The position numbers and the translations under genes were made by a program. The notes below the pieces were generated by a model that worked only from the letters and a program-made list of their open reading frames with translations, did no database searches and was not told where the DNA came from. A stretch of 61,775 bases of DNA from Gammaproteobacteria bacterium. Its GTDB lineage: Bacteria > Pseudomonadota > Gammaproteobacteria > Coxiellales > Coxiellaceae. Below, one piece after another: positions 28,226-37,516 of this stretch. The DNA lies in assembly GCA_030425685.1 (NCBI GenBank), contig JAUIAD010000024.1, positions 1 through 61,775 of the forward strand. The letters run 5' to 3'. Every line of letters starts with the position of its first letter. The first letter of the stretch is position 1.

Positions 28226-28370
28226 GTCAAACAAAACAATTTCTTTTTAAAGTCATCAGGAACTCACACATGCTCAAGAGGGTTTTTATTGTTAGCATTT
28301 AGAATGAGAGCTTCCATTTCTTTAAAGTTTGCACTTTAACAAAATCTGGAAACTCTCACTTTTACTAGTT
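28226..28370. repeat. Dispersed non-coding segment, copy A
   Basis: This stretch upstream of the response-regulator gene resembles 31388-31518. Shared blocks include ATTTCTT.TTAAA, a CATC.G.A.CT.ACA.ATGC block and a final block ending GAAACTCTCA. Identity is clearly partial. It may be a repeat family, a shared regulatory region or a small RNA; the sequence does not decide. Confidence 0.4.
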
Positions 28371-28383
28371 AAGGAGTTTGGTA

Positions 28384-28489
28384 TTCTGTCAAAACTCAGT
28401 CAGTAGCCACAATATCTTGTGAACCATTATCGTTAAAAACCTCCAGATGGTGTGTTATTTTTTCGTTTAGTGACTGATTTTTGACAGAA
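28384..28489. repeat. Inverted repeat pair, MITE-like
   Basis: TTCTGTCAAAACTCAGTCA (28384-28402) and the reverse complement of 28471-28489 differ at one of 19 bases. They enclose 68 bp of AT-rich sequence without an ORF. One arm overlaps the end of a degenerate coding fragment, which suggests insertion of, or termination by, a mobile element. Confidence 0.6.
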
Positions 28490-28643
28490 CCAACAGTTGT
28501 AACACGTCAGCCGCTTTGCTGAGATTTTTAAATGCTTTTTGCCAGTCTTCATAAACTGCATCTTGTGCATAGGATTTGGCTTTCTGTTTCAACTGTCGGG
28601 CATGATGAACGAAACCATCGGCAATGCGCTCAAGCGCTTGATA
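28467..28643 (-). pseudogene. Unidentified coding remnant
   Basis: A 58-codon open stretch without a start reads LERIADGFVHHARQLKQKAK then SYAQDAVYEDWQKAFKNLSK and ends inside the inverted repeat arm. The strong helical pattern and absence of a start suggest the tail of a lost gene. I cannot name the family. The rest of the gap up to 28996 shows nothing recognisable. Confidence 0.35.
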
Positions 28644-28996
28644 TCAACGAATTCTGAGAGGGGGTCAGCAGAGTAATCGTTGGCTCTACTCAACCATGAC
28701 CCGTAGCGCGGTTGCGAAAAACAAAAATACCATCCGCTGGGTTAATTCCCGATATAACCACTTGATTATATTGCTAAAATATTAAAGCATACAGCGCGCC
28801 ACCTTCTCAAATATGGCGTCCACTATACGTATAGTTTACAAGCATTCATTTTTTCAAGAAACATTCCAGAAACAAAAGATATTATAGAAAAACATATGCG
28901 TAATAAACTATAAACAACTGGGAATACAAAATCCCAGACTAAAAAAATCCAGATCACACTACAAGATTACTGAAATAAAAGAGCGAGGAAAATAGC

Positions 28997-30940
28997 ATGT
29001 TAACGCCACAAGACATAAAGAACATTCAAGAAATTCAAAGACGAAGCAAATCCATTGAAAATAATATTGAAATACTAAAGGAGGGACTTCAAGTCGCCTC
29101 AACTGAACTCAAAGAGTATATCAAAGACCAAGAGTGGTGGGACAATAAGATTATAACCATACAATCATTGCTATACAAACATATCATCAAGGCATTGATC
29201 TCGGCTATATCGTTTATACCTGTAGCAGGATTTCCAGCATCCTTAATACTTACAGGATTACAAACTGGAGCGCTATCAAGCACGCTAGCTCTATCAGTTT
29301 GGGATCCAAACTCTAAATCTATCAGAATCAATACACCAGACGGCGAAACGGATTATATTAAAGTTACCCCGGGTGTACGTGGTTATGACAATAGCAGCCA
29401 TATGAGTACAGTGAAAGCACACAATAAAGGGGTACCCATAGTAGATTCTATGTATAAAGACACCCTAACGGAAGCGAAAAAAAATGTAGAAAACTTCCTA
29501 AACTCTGAACAAAACAACCATGAATTTGATGAAATTCCTGACTTCAAAATAGATCATACAGAAGCATCAAGAGACCAGAAAGAATACTTGCGTACATTGC
29601 AGCAACTCGATGATCGCATATCGAAAATGGTCCAAAATAAAGATGAAATTTTATACCCTCTTGCTTATTCCAGCTTGACTGTAAACACTCCTGATGAACC
29701 TGAGTTTCGCGCAATAGGTACACATAAAAAAGGGCAATACGATAAAGTAAACTGGGACAACACTGGCTTTGAGAGATCAAGGGGCGGTCCACGCAGCAAA
29801 ACCGTAACAAGATTTAAGAAAGATAAGTGGATCACGAGTCGTCAAAAATATATAGCAAAAGAGGCTGAGTATGAAGAACATGAGAAAGGTCAAATTGACG
29901 CAACGATCACAGCACTCCTGCAGTATGAAAACAAAATGTCAAATAATGTTGTTTTTTCACGGCATAAGATGAGTCATTTCATGAAAGATAAAACTATTCT
30001 TGCAAAGCAAGGACTTCCTAATAGTCGCTTTATTATGCCATCGTGCCACAATCTTATTAAAAAGGCATTTAACAGTGCCACTCAACATTTTCATCCATCT
30101 TATTCTAAAACCAAAAACGAACAGGTTCAATCCAGATTTGCAATCTCACTTTTTATTATGCATCGAATGTTTGAACTCCACCTCGGTACACCAATACCTG
30201 ATACAGCCATATTCAATAAAAAAAACAAATATAGGTTTTTTGGAGCTCTTGAAGATATGGTATTTCTTTCAATGGTACATTCTGGCTTGCGAAAAAGCGA
30301 GCATTACAAATCAGATGTAGAGATAGTAAGAACTATTGACTTAGATGACAGCATGATGATATCGGTAGTACGCGACTATCTGGGCAGCGCATACATGATG
30401 CGTGAGGTAACACCAGAGGCATGGTCAAACATAGTGAAACGTGCCACCGAACGAGCAAAAAATTGGTCAAAAAAAATATGGAGCAAACACCCATTCCATA
30501 ACACCGAAATCCTTACCACCAACACAAATCTCCCCAGAACACCAGAGCATGTTACTCAGTACATGAAAAATAATATGGTAGATGACAGATTGTCTAGATC
30601 AGCAAGCCTCACAAGCTCTAATCCAATCGATCAAAATACCGTAGCCACACGCAAAACCATTCCAAAAAAACCAATCTCTCGTTATAAACGTACGCCACAC
30701 CGTGGCTCCATGAACATACCAATGTTTGATCCACTAACAAACCCCGACCAGACAGTAGAAGCAATCAAGCTGGTTAACGACCATCAAGTTCAAATTGTTT
30801 TGATGTCTATGTATAATAGTATACAAAAATTATCAGGACAAATAACTCCAAGAAGTCGCCCGAGAAAACAACCAAAAAATAGCACACATCCTGCTAACTA
30901 CCACCTTGATGGCGATATGCTGTTTCCATACATAAAATAA
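28997..30940 (+). CDS. Unknown 647-aa protein, possibly a distant GGYFGLL-family relative
   Basis: AGGA seven bases upstream supports the ATG. Residues 1-50 are a charged helix. A hydrophobic stretch (about 56-95) reads IIKALISAISFIPVAGFPAS and is followed by LALSVWDPN. This order, 'AL..I.FIP..G' then 'WDP', loosely echoes the conserved module of the proteins at 21265 and 55663, but the similarity is too weak to be sure. The remainder is charged and soluble, with a Lys/Arg/Pro-rich C-terminal part (KPISRYKRTPHRGS, RSRPRKQPKNS). No catalytic motif is recognised. Confidence 0.55.
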   Translation: MLTPQDIKNIQEIQRRSKSIENNIEILKEGLQVASTELKEYIKDQEWWDNKIITIQSLLYKHIIKALISAISFIPVAGFPASLILTGLQTGALSSTLALSVWDPNSKSIRINTPDGETDYIKVTPGVRGYDNSSHMSTVKAHNKGVPIVDSMYKDTLTEAKKNVENFLNSEQNNHEFDEIPDFKIDHTEASRDQKEYLRTLQQLDDRISKMVQNKDEILYPLAYSSLTVNTPDEPEFRAIGTHKKGQYDKVNWDNTGFERSRGGPRSKTVTRFKKDKWITSRQKYIAKEAEYEEHEKGQIDATITALLQYENKMSNNVVFSRHKMSHFMKDKTILAKQGLPNSRFIMPSCHNLIKKAFNSATQHFHPSYSKTKNEQVQSRFAISLFIMHRMFELHLGTPIPDTAIFNKKNKYRFFGALEDMVFLSMVHSGLRKSEHYKSDVEIVRTIDLDDSMMISVVRDYLGSAYMMREVTPEAWSNIVKRATERAKNWSKKIWSKHPFHNTEILTTNTNLPRTPEHVTQYMKNNMVDDRLSRSASLTSSNPIDQNTVATRKTIPKKPISRYKRTPHRGSMNIPMFDPLTNPDQTVEAIKLVNDHQVQIVLMSMYNSIQKLSGQITPRSRPRKQPKNSTHPANYHLDGDMLFPYIK

Positions 30941-31114
30941 CAGATCTTATAAAGTTATTGGGGTCGTACTGACCCCAACGCTACCAATACTCCTGATTCA
31001 AAATAGATTTTCTACATACCCATACAGCGCACACATGCCGTTCTTGTATCTTTAGTTCCGTAAGCAAATAGCTTAATCTCAGAGACGTTTGAGATGGGAG
31101 AAGGCATCCTGTGT

Positions 31115-31231
31115 GCCGTGCTGTGACTTTTTTCATTCCCCTTTTGCAATAAGGTACTCTTTCCATGATCAATTACTTATTGAAGAAAGTAAAAAGTCAC
31201 AGCACGGCAAAGTAATCACAGCAAAGTAATC
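31115..31231. repeat. GCACGGC hairpin element, copy 1
   Basis: GCCGTGCTGTGACTTTT (31115-31131) pairs with AAAAGTCACAGCACGGC (31192-31208). The 60-base loop contains TTTTGCAATAAGG and CCATGATCAATTACTTATTG. Outside the right arm two direct GCAAAGTAATC units follow. Near-identical copies lie at 34321 and 36334. It sits between the unknown 647-aa gene and the methyltransferase gene; the rest of this 600-bp gap has no gene. Confidence 0.85.
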
Positions 31232-31387
31232 TAAAATTATTGAGATCCATAAGTAAACTACATTTTTTTGGACGTGTGCAGATGCGTTTAAAAGATCGTT
31301 TACCATTCTACTTTGATTAGTAGCTTATTTTATACAACCAAAGCGCGTCACATACAACCACCAAACAAACTGCTGTTAAAAAAAATA

Positions 31388-31518
31388 AAAAAAAACGATT
31401 TCTTCTTAAAAGCATCGGAAGCTTACAAATGCCAAAGCATGATTCAAATGCGAATTCCCTTTTGTTTTTTCAAAGTTTACGAATAATAAAAACCAGAAAC
31501 TCTCATTATTGCGGACTA
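31388..31518. repeat. Dispersed non-coding segment, copy B
   Basis: This segment resembles 28226-28370; see that entry. It lies between the hairpin element and the convergent end of the methyltransferase gene, so it is not a promoter of that gene. Confidence 0.4.
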
Positions 31519-31539
31519 AGTGAAAGGTCAAGTCGAGAC

Positions 31540-32091
31540 TTATTCAGCATATGCAATTTTTTTAAATACATCCACACGAGCTGGGGGGAAATTTGCCCAA
31601 ACGTATCGCGACTTTACATGTCGATACCCACTTTGCGTAGCTATCGGATTTTTCTTCATAAAATATGTATATTGTATATAGTAACCACCCGGCATTAAAA
31701 CCAAATCAATTTGATTAATTATTTTTGATAGTGAATCTTTTTTCATAGCACGCAGAGGTAAGCTTGACACTATTGCAGCAATAGGGACATCAACATGTTT
31801 TATCAACTTAGAGAGATCCTTAGCATCACCATGAATAAACGTAACGCCTGGATAAATAGGCCTCAAAAATTGAATAAAGTCTATTGAGGACTCTATACCA
31901 ATAATATTTTTTTGTGCAATTTTACGCTTTAATAAACCCCTGGTAATATTACCAGTACCTACACCCAACTCTAGCAACATGCCTTGAAAATTTTCAGGAA
32001 GCGAATGGGCGATTGCTGCAGCAAGATATTGCGTGCTAGGAGCACATGCTCCAATATTGCGAAAATTTTTGAATAAATTTTTATAAAACAT
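31540..32091 (-). CDS. Phospholipid N-methyltransferase-like SAM methyltransferase
   Basis: The 183-aa protein has the pattern of the PmtA-like branch of class I methyltransferases. It begins GACAPSTQYLAAAIA, followed by the SAM motif I MLLELGVGTGNITRGLL, an acidic motif II GIESSIDF, FIHGDAKDL and motif IV-like IVSSLPLRAM. It ends with the characteristic VWANFPPARVDVF. Such enzymes methylate phosphatidylethanolamine towards phosphatidylcholine. The assignment to that substrate rests on family resemblance only. It is 58 bp from the OpgB-like gene, on the same strand, so a common role in envelope lipid metabolism is plausible. Confidence 0.75.
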   Translation of the reverse strand: MFYKNLFKNFRNIGACAPSTQYLAAAIAHSLPENFQGMLLELGVGTGNITRGLLKRKIAQKNIIGIESSIDFIQFLRPIYPGVTFIHGDAKDLSKLIKHVDVPIAAIVSSLPLRAMKKDSLSKIINQIDLVLMPGGYYIQYTYFMKKNPIATQSGYRHVKSRYVWANFPPARVDVFKKIAYAE

Positions 32092-32149
32092 AAACCTTTC
32101 TTATCAGTTACTTTATTCTATTACATTATTAGGGTAAACCAACTTTACA

Positions 32150-34084
32150 TTATTGAAGCCTATTAACCAACTTTCTTAAATAACTATACTTAACAGTCAC
32201 TACTCCTAAAACATTTTTACTTACTATTTTCCTAGATGACACTTTACCATAAAGCAAACAATACTTTGAGCCAAACGAATTATGATTGCGCTTAGCATGC
32301 TCTATTTTGTAACATCGGTCAACCCATATAAATGGGCTTCCCTTTGGCAACTTATTATAAGTAACAGATAATGACGTAAAATGACCACCAAAGTGTAGCC
32401 TCATGTTTAGCTTTGCGTCCAACGTAATAAGGACAGGGTATTGATAATGGCGATTACCAATTAATAGACGATGCTTTTCATACAACACCTTGATATCTGA
32501 CATCACCCTTGGAAATGACCAAAACTTTAAAAAAACCCCCTTATATGCCCAATACCTAACTAGCAATCCAAAGTTATTTATTGTGCTTAACAAACCTGGC
32601 TTATTTGAGAGCAAGTCTCTACCCAAACCGATTGGTGTATGGTAGCCCAGAACATGTAAAATAGTTGGCCCCACATCCAACATACTTCCTTGCTTTTTAT
32701 TCACCACACCTTTTTTGAGGCTCGGCGGCAAAAGCATTACCAAGTTTCTACGACAATGATCACAACCACTTTTGAGCATATGCGTAGCATGACTATTCAT
32801 CGTCAAATGATCGGAAGTTATGACAATTAGTGTGTCTTTACCAAAAGAGGAATGTCGAATTTTATTAACAAATTTTGAAATTAAGTAATCACTACAAGCT
32901 ACTGCTCGCAACATTGGATTTTTTGTTCGACCTGACTTTGGAAATAATTGACGGCAAGATTTAGAAATACTCGGCTGAAACGGGTGAGTATCTACGGTCT
33001 CCAAAAACACACCAAAAGGATGCTGTTCTTTACTTAAAGAAAGCAATTTCTTAAACGTAAAATCAAACAAGGTGTCATCATAATACCCCCAACCCATTAC
33101 ATAGCCCTTGTCTTTTACGTACTTTGACATTTCCTTACGACCTATAACCTCAGCAAAACCATGACTAGAATACAAACTTCCTATACCAGCAAAATGGCTG
33201 GGAGACCCTTCTATATAAATTAACTGATAGCCTTGCGCTTTCAAAAAGTCACCTAGGCATAAAGCTCCTGGCAGAAAACTATCATAACCTGACTTGGTAT
33301 AGTTAACACCCCCCCTAAGTGAGTTAAACAAACCACCAGGAATTACCAGGGGTATCCCACACTGCGTAGCTGTCATTCCAGCAACAGACCATCCAGTATA
33401 GGGCATTTGGCGAATATCTGTAAAAAAAATACTTTCAGGCTTAAGTTTTTTCAAATTTGTAACAATATGTGGGAATAAAGTATTATTGAAATATGTTTTT
33501 TCTAAACTTTCCGCATAAATGTAAACTATATTTAAACGCTTTTGTGCAATATGATTGAAGTTAGGACTCTTATAGAACTTATCAAAATCAACTCCTGGGT
33601 TAGCTGTCCCTGCCGAAAATATTGCACTTGCACCTGAGTGATTTGCTAACTTATACACATTAATTATAAAGGGATTAAAGACCACAGCTGACAATAAAAA
33701 AGCATAAGACATACAATACAAGTAGGAAGATTTTACTGAAGAAAGTATTGAGCTTACTCTCACAAAAGATCGTCGCTGAAATATTTTACACACAACATAA
33801 GGTAATAAAAAACCTACTGCCAACAAAAGCACAGTTGCAGCTACCGAACTCCAATTATCCTTAAAATTTGACCCCTGAAATCCATACTGAATTTGATACA
33901 GAGCAGCATTATTAATACCCTCACCCGTAAACGAATTTGCCAACAGATATGCTGCACTCATCGACAACAATAACAATGAGAACACATAGCCTAAAAATTT
34001 AAATCTAATCCTTCCCAATCCATTTGTAAGCGCAAGAAAAATGATCAAACTTACAAAAGAAACTGAAAATAAGATGTATATCAT
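32150..34084 (-). CDS. opgB: OpgB/MdoB-like phosphoglycerol transferase (alkaline phosphatase superfamily)
   Basis: Membrane segments occupy about 1-150. The periplasmic catalytic domain follows: IVYIYAESLEKTYFNNTLFP, FFTDIRQMPYTGWSVAGMTA with the nucleophile region, CGIPLVIPGG, a DDTLFDF motif, FGVFLETVDTHPF, and the metal-binding ITSDHLTMN. This order and wording are those of phosphoglycerol transferase I, which transfers phosphoglycerol from phosphatidylglycerol to periplasmic glucans. The 644-aa length fits, with a basic C-terminal tail after the domain. Specific membership in OpgB rather than another LTA-synthase-like family is likely but not certain. Confidence 0.8.
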   Translation of the reverse strand: MIYILFSVSFVSLIIFLALTNGLGRIRFKFLGYVFSLLLLSMSAAYLLANSFTGEGINNAALYQIQYGFQGSNFKDNWSSVAATVLLLAVGFLLPYVVCKIFQRRSFVRVSSILSSVKSSYLYCMSYAFLLSAVVFNPFIINVYKLANHSGASAIFSAGTANPGVDFDKFYKSPNFNHIAQKRLNIVYIYAESLEKTYFNNTLFPHIVTNLKKLKPESIFFTDIRQMPYTGWSVAGMTATQCGIPLVIPGGLFNSLRGGVNYTKSGYDSFLPGALCLGDFLKAQGYQLIYIEGSPSHFAGIGSLYSSHGFAEVIGRKEMSKYVKDKGYVMGWGYYDDTLFDFTFKKLLSLSKEQHPFGVFLETVDTHPFQPSISKSCRQLFPKSGRTKNPMLRAVACSDYLISKFVNKIRHSSFGKDTLIVITSDHLTMNSHATHMLKSGCDHCRRNLVMLLPPSLKKGVVNKKQGSMLDVGPTILHVLGYHTPIGLGRDLLSNKPGLLSTINNFGLLVRYWAYKGVFLKFWSFPRVMSDIKVLYEKHRLLIGNRHYQYPVLITLDAKLNMRLHFGGHFTSLSVTYNKLPKGSPFIWVDRCYKIEHAKRNHNSFGSKYCLLYGKVSSRKIVSKNVLGVVTVKYSYLRKLVNRLQ

Positions 34085-34320
34085 TATGAATAAATCCTTT
34101 CATTCCCCCTAACAGAAAGGAAATAGTACATCATAAAAATATTTTCTGCCATAAATAGCAAAAATCCAGAAAGCCATTTTTTAAAGCCAGATGACACCTT
34201 CTAAGAAAATTTTTCAGTGCTATTAATTTTTCTTCTATTAATTAAGCCCCACCATATAAATCATTAAAGTATCGATAATTTTCCCTGAAGGGGAATTCCA
34301 TACCGTGCTGCGGGAACCCA

Positions 34321-34463
34321 TGCCCTGCTGTGACTTTTGACTTTCTCCTCTTGCAATAAGGCACTCATTCCATGATCAATTACTTATTGAAGAAAGTAAA
34401 AAGTCACAACACGGCAAAGTAATCTGGCAAAGTAATCCCGAAGTAATCGCTCGGCAAAGTAAT
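34321..34463. repeat. GCACGGC hairpin element, copy 2
   Basis: This copy has a slightly diverged left arm (TGCCCTGCTGTGACTTTT) and the right arm AAAAGTCACAACACGGC. The loop again holds TTGCAATAAGG and CCATGATCAATTACTTATTG. The tail is extended: GGCAAAGTAAT units are repeated about three times with short spacers. It lies between the OpgB-like gene and the ankyrin gene. Confidence 0.85.
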
Positions 34464-34494
34464 AACAAGGAAGGTAAGAAAGAGCGGCATGGGT

Positions 34495-36150
34495 TTATAA
34501 AACATCATCACCAATACTTGCCCCAGGCGCTCCTCCGAATATATAATTATCACTATCTAGATCTTCGACAGATTTAAGTTCGTTGTTATTAAAAAGAGTT
34601 ATTGTATTGTAGCTGGAAATGCCAGCTGTCTTTTTTGGTAATATAAAACGTGAACAAGCCGCTGTGATTTTTTCAAACTCATCCTTACTGAAACCAGGGA
34701 AATAAAACACTAAACCATTCGCTTGTTTTAAAACCTTTGAAAAAATATTTCTTCTTTTTTTATATTCACTGAAATTTATAGGATTTGAAAAAAGCTGTTT
34801 GCTTTCTAGATAGTCAAGCGTCTCACTTCCTGATTTTGACGCGCAGATAGCACTATAGTCACCCATTCTGCGTGTCAAATTTTTTTCGTTTTTACTCGGC
34901 TGTTCATGGAAATACATTCCTAACGACGATAGAGACAGAAGTACTTTAAGGCAGGAAAGCTTGAAATACTCAGAAGTAGGCAAATCAACTTTAGAATTAA
35001 TCAAACTTGATAAGATTGATTTAGTATTAAGTTTATTATTGATAATTAAATCAACCAACACCTTGTACTCTGTAAGAATAAAAAATGGTGTAGGAGCATA
35101 TTCTAATAAAATGGAGTCATTTAACCGCAATAACGGGTGTTGTTCTGAATTAATGTCAGCTCCTGATTTAAGTAAAAATTGCACCATGGGAATATCTTCT
35201 GCAATTACAGCAAACCACAATGCTGTGCAACCATTTGAACCCCCTTCGCTAAAGCAAGCAGTTTTTTCATTTACATTAGCTCCAAGCGATACTAAAAGCT
35301 TAACATTGGTAAGATCCTTTTTTTCTGCTGCAAGATGCAGAAGGGTTTTTCCATAAAACCTAAGATACCGAGAACACACTCTTTCATTGAGGAGTTTCGG
35401 ATTATCTTTTAATAAGTAGGTAATTTCTGAAATACGATTATTTATAAAGGCCCAGGTTAGAAGTTTTCGCATACCGGTATCTGTGTGAGCCAAGCTAGCG
35501 CCACCCTCAGATGACCTGTATTTTCTTAAAAAGTGCAGCAGCAACTCAAATATTAGATAATCCGCCGTGCTTGCAAAGCAGTTTTTACCTCGCTGGTTTG
35601 ATAGATACGGATTTGCTCCATACTCGATTAATAACTCGATACACTTCTCTTGGTCTTCACCCCGAGCTAATGTAAAAGGAGTACCATCCCCAAGTCCAAC
35701 TATTTTTGCTTTTTTAGTGATTATACAATTTGATTGTAATACTTCATGTAAAGCTGTATTGCCTGTTTTACTGCTTTGCTGGTTCACCAACATAGCAGAA
35801 TCTTCCATCTTATGCTCACCTTTATGCTGCTCATGGCGTTGTAAATTCATATAGAGAAGCAAGGTTTCTAACATAGTTGCATCAGCATGCAAAGCGGCAA
35901 GTTGCAGTGGGTTTACACCCCGACTATCTTCTATAGTTGGATCAGCGCCTCTTTGCAACAATAGCCTTACATGTTGTGGCGCCTGCGTCGATTGAGATGA
36001 TACCGCAGCATGTAATATTGTTTCCTCTAACCATCTGTGATCTGGGCTAGTAGCTACTATATTGATATTAAATTCTTCGCTCACTTGGTTTAGATACTCT
36101 TCCAAATCCTCAGCCGAACCTGTGTTAATAATATTATAGATCGTTTTCAT
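34495..36150 (-). CDS. Ankyrin-repeat protein
   Basis: AGGAG seven bases upstream supports the ATG. Ankyrin repeats fill about residues 45-345: for example ETILHAAVSSQSTQAPQHVR, LLLQRGADPTIEDSRGVNPL, TGNTALHEVLQ, ELLIEYGANPYLSNQRGKN, GKTLLHLAAEKKDLTNVKLL and MVQFLLKSGADINSEQH. The last 200 residues are helical and not recognised. There is no signal peptide. Ankyrin proteins in host-associated bacteria are often secreted into the host cell, but nothing in the sequence proves export. Confidence 0.85.
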   Translation of the reverse strand: MKTIYNIINTGSAEDLEEYLNQVSEEFNINIVATSPDHRWLEETILHAAVSSQSTQAPQHVRLLLQRGADPTIEDSRGVNPLQLAALHADATMLETLLLYMNLQRHEQHKGEHKMEDSAMLVNQQSSKTGNTALHEVLQSNCIITKKAKIVGLGDGTPFTLARGEDQEKCIELLIEYGANPYLSNQRGKNCFASTADYLIFELLLHFLRKYRSSEGGASLAHTDTGMRKLLTWAFINNRISEITYLLKDNPKLLNERVCSRYLRFYGKTLLHLAAEKKDLTNVKLLVSLGANVNEKTACFSEGGSNGCTALWFAVIAEDIPMVQFLLKSGADINSEQHPLLRLNDSILLEYAPTPFFILTEYKVLVDLIINNKLNTKSILSSLINSKVDLPTSEYFKLSCLKVLLSLSSLGMYFHEQPSKNEKNLTRRMGDYSAICASKSGSETLDYLESKQLFSNPINFSEYKKRRNIFSKVLKQANGLVFYFPGFSKDEFEKITAACSRFILPKKTAGISSYNTITLFNNNELKSVEDLDSDNYIFGGAPGASIGDDVL

Positions 36151-36333
36151 TGTGCATCTCCTTGTTTTACCATTTCATACAATACGTCTCATGTTATATT
36201 ATTAATATTATATGGAGATTAAGCATAGTTTTTATCATCCAAATCACTCTGAATAGAGGTATTTTCTGTAAAATAAATGACATTGCTGCTCTCAATGACA
36301 AGCTGGAATTTATTTTGCGATACTGGTACCCAT

Positions 36334-36452
36334 GCCGTGCTGTGACTTTTGACTTTCTCCTTTTGCAATAAGGCACTCCTTCCATGATCAATTACTTATT
36401 GAAAGAAGTAAAAAGTCACAGCACGGCAAAGTAATCTCGACAAAGCAATCCT
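36334..36452. repeat. GCACGGC hairpin element, copy 3
   Basis: GCCGTGCTGTGACTTTT starts at 36334 and its complement ends at 36428. The loop matches the two earlier copies. The outside tail holds one GCAAAGTAATC and one CAAAGCAATC unit. It sits immediately upstream of a broken coding stretch (36465-36790), so insertion may have damaged that gene. Confidence 0.85.
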
Positions 36453-36464
36453 AAAAAACTTGAC

Positions 36465-36792
36465 CCCAACCGCGCTGACGAAACCATGCGGGTTAATATT
36501 GGCATCAGTGAATCAAATCTCGGGGTGGTTAATATCAATATTAATAACGTTAAATCAAGACCGCTTGCACAACAAGGTTCAAAATTAATTTAATATCTTG
36601 GGCTAACTTATGAATTAAAAGATAGCGCCTTACATTTTTGTCTATTATATCGGCCGTCAATATTTACTGAAAATGATAGCAACGTATTCAAAAATGATTT
36701 TAATGCTCTGTTGAAATTGCTTTTAAACGATAATACTGAAATTGATTCAGCTATAAATTCAAGTTTGCACATGCACTCTGACAGGCACTAGA
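36465..36792 (+). pseudogene. Broken coding stretch with one in-frame stop
   Basis: One frame is open from the edge of the hairpin element to 36791 except for a TAA at 36591-36593. The first part contains GVVNININNVK. The second reads YELKDSALHFCLLYRPSIFT and FNALLKLLLNDNTEID, which has an ankyrin-like rhythm. No ribosome binding site or start is convincing. It is probably the residue of a gene whose 5' end is lost at the repeat. Confidence 0.4.
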
Positions 36793-36876
36793 CAAAGAGA
36801 GCAAAGGAAGTGAAGCAAACTCAATAGGTCCATTCTCCGCCCCACAAGTCATAGGCATAAGCATTTGGGAATGAGA

Positions 36877-37047
36877 TTAATTGTGACTTCCTATAATCCT
36901 ATTAAAGAGAATCTGTTTTCGCTTCTCTTCATCTTTCCATTCGATAAGTAAACTTTGATGGTATGCGCTGTCATTCGAAGCATTGCTGCCTTTGCGTTGG
37001 GTAGGACATCTAAGACACATATTATTACCACATACATTTTTCATCAT
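36877..37047 (-). CDS. Possible small Cys-containing protein (57 aa)
   Basis: The frame extends upstream to 37221, but only the ATGs at 37047 and 37044 follow a ribosome binding site (AGGA a few bases before). The product starts MMKNVCGNNMCLRCPTQRKG with three cysteines close together, suggesting a metal knuckle or disulfides, and ends in a charged helix with EWKDEEKRKQILFNR. No family is recognised. The sequence between it and 37516 carries a 58-codon open stretch on the plus strand (37208-37384) but no convincing gene. Confidence 0.35.
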   Translation of the reverse strand: MMKNVCGNNMCLRCPTQRKGSNASNDSAYHQSLLIEWKDEEKRKQILFNRIIGSHN

Positions 37048-37516
37048 TTTTTTCCTATTTTTATAGTGTATATCTATACTGAAGATGTTTTCGTAATTTC
37101 GCTGTACTTCAGTAATCATAGTTACATCATCGCATATAAAAGTTCCTCTATTTTGACCCAATTGTTCACGAAATATTGACGCTTTCACACTAGGTCTTGC
37201 CGATCGCATGTCGGCAAGCACCTATGAATCTCGAGTAGCTAGGATTGTTGGGATATGGTTCAACACTGTTTTTAACTGGCTCGTAGCGCATTGCGATTTG
37301 TGGTCCTGCCATCTGAGATGGTATATGCAGCCTGGGTTTTTAATTAGGTTTGCAGAAAGGCTGCAAGAGCGATGGCGGGCATGATGATAACCTATTGAAT
37401 ATTATACTATAATTAGCAGGGTGCGCACTATATCCTTCCGTAAAGCGCCACAATATAAACTATAATTATAGTTGGACAGCACCTTAAATTCACCCAAATA
37501 TACAACGGAGCTAGAG

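Noticed and set aside
31429-31698. 89-codon ORF on the plus strand
   Set aside because: It runs antisense into the methyltransferase gene and has no start signal.
37208-37384. Tryptophan-rich 58-codon ORF on the plus strand
   Set aside because: There is no ribosome binding site and no recognisable protein; it could be chance.
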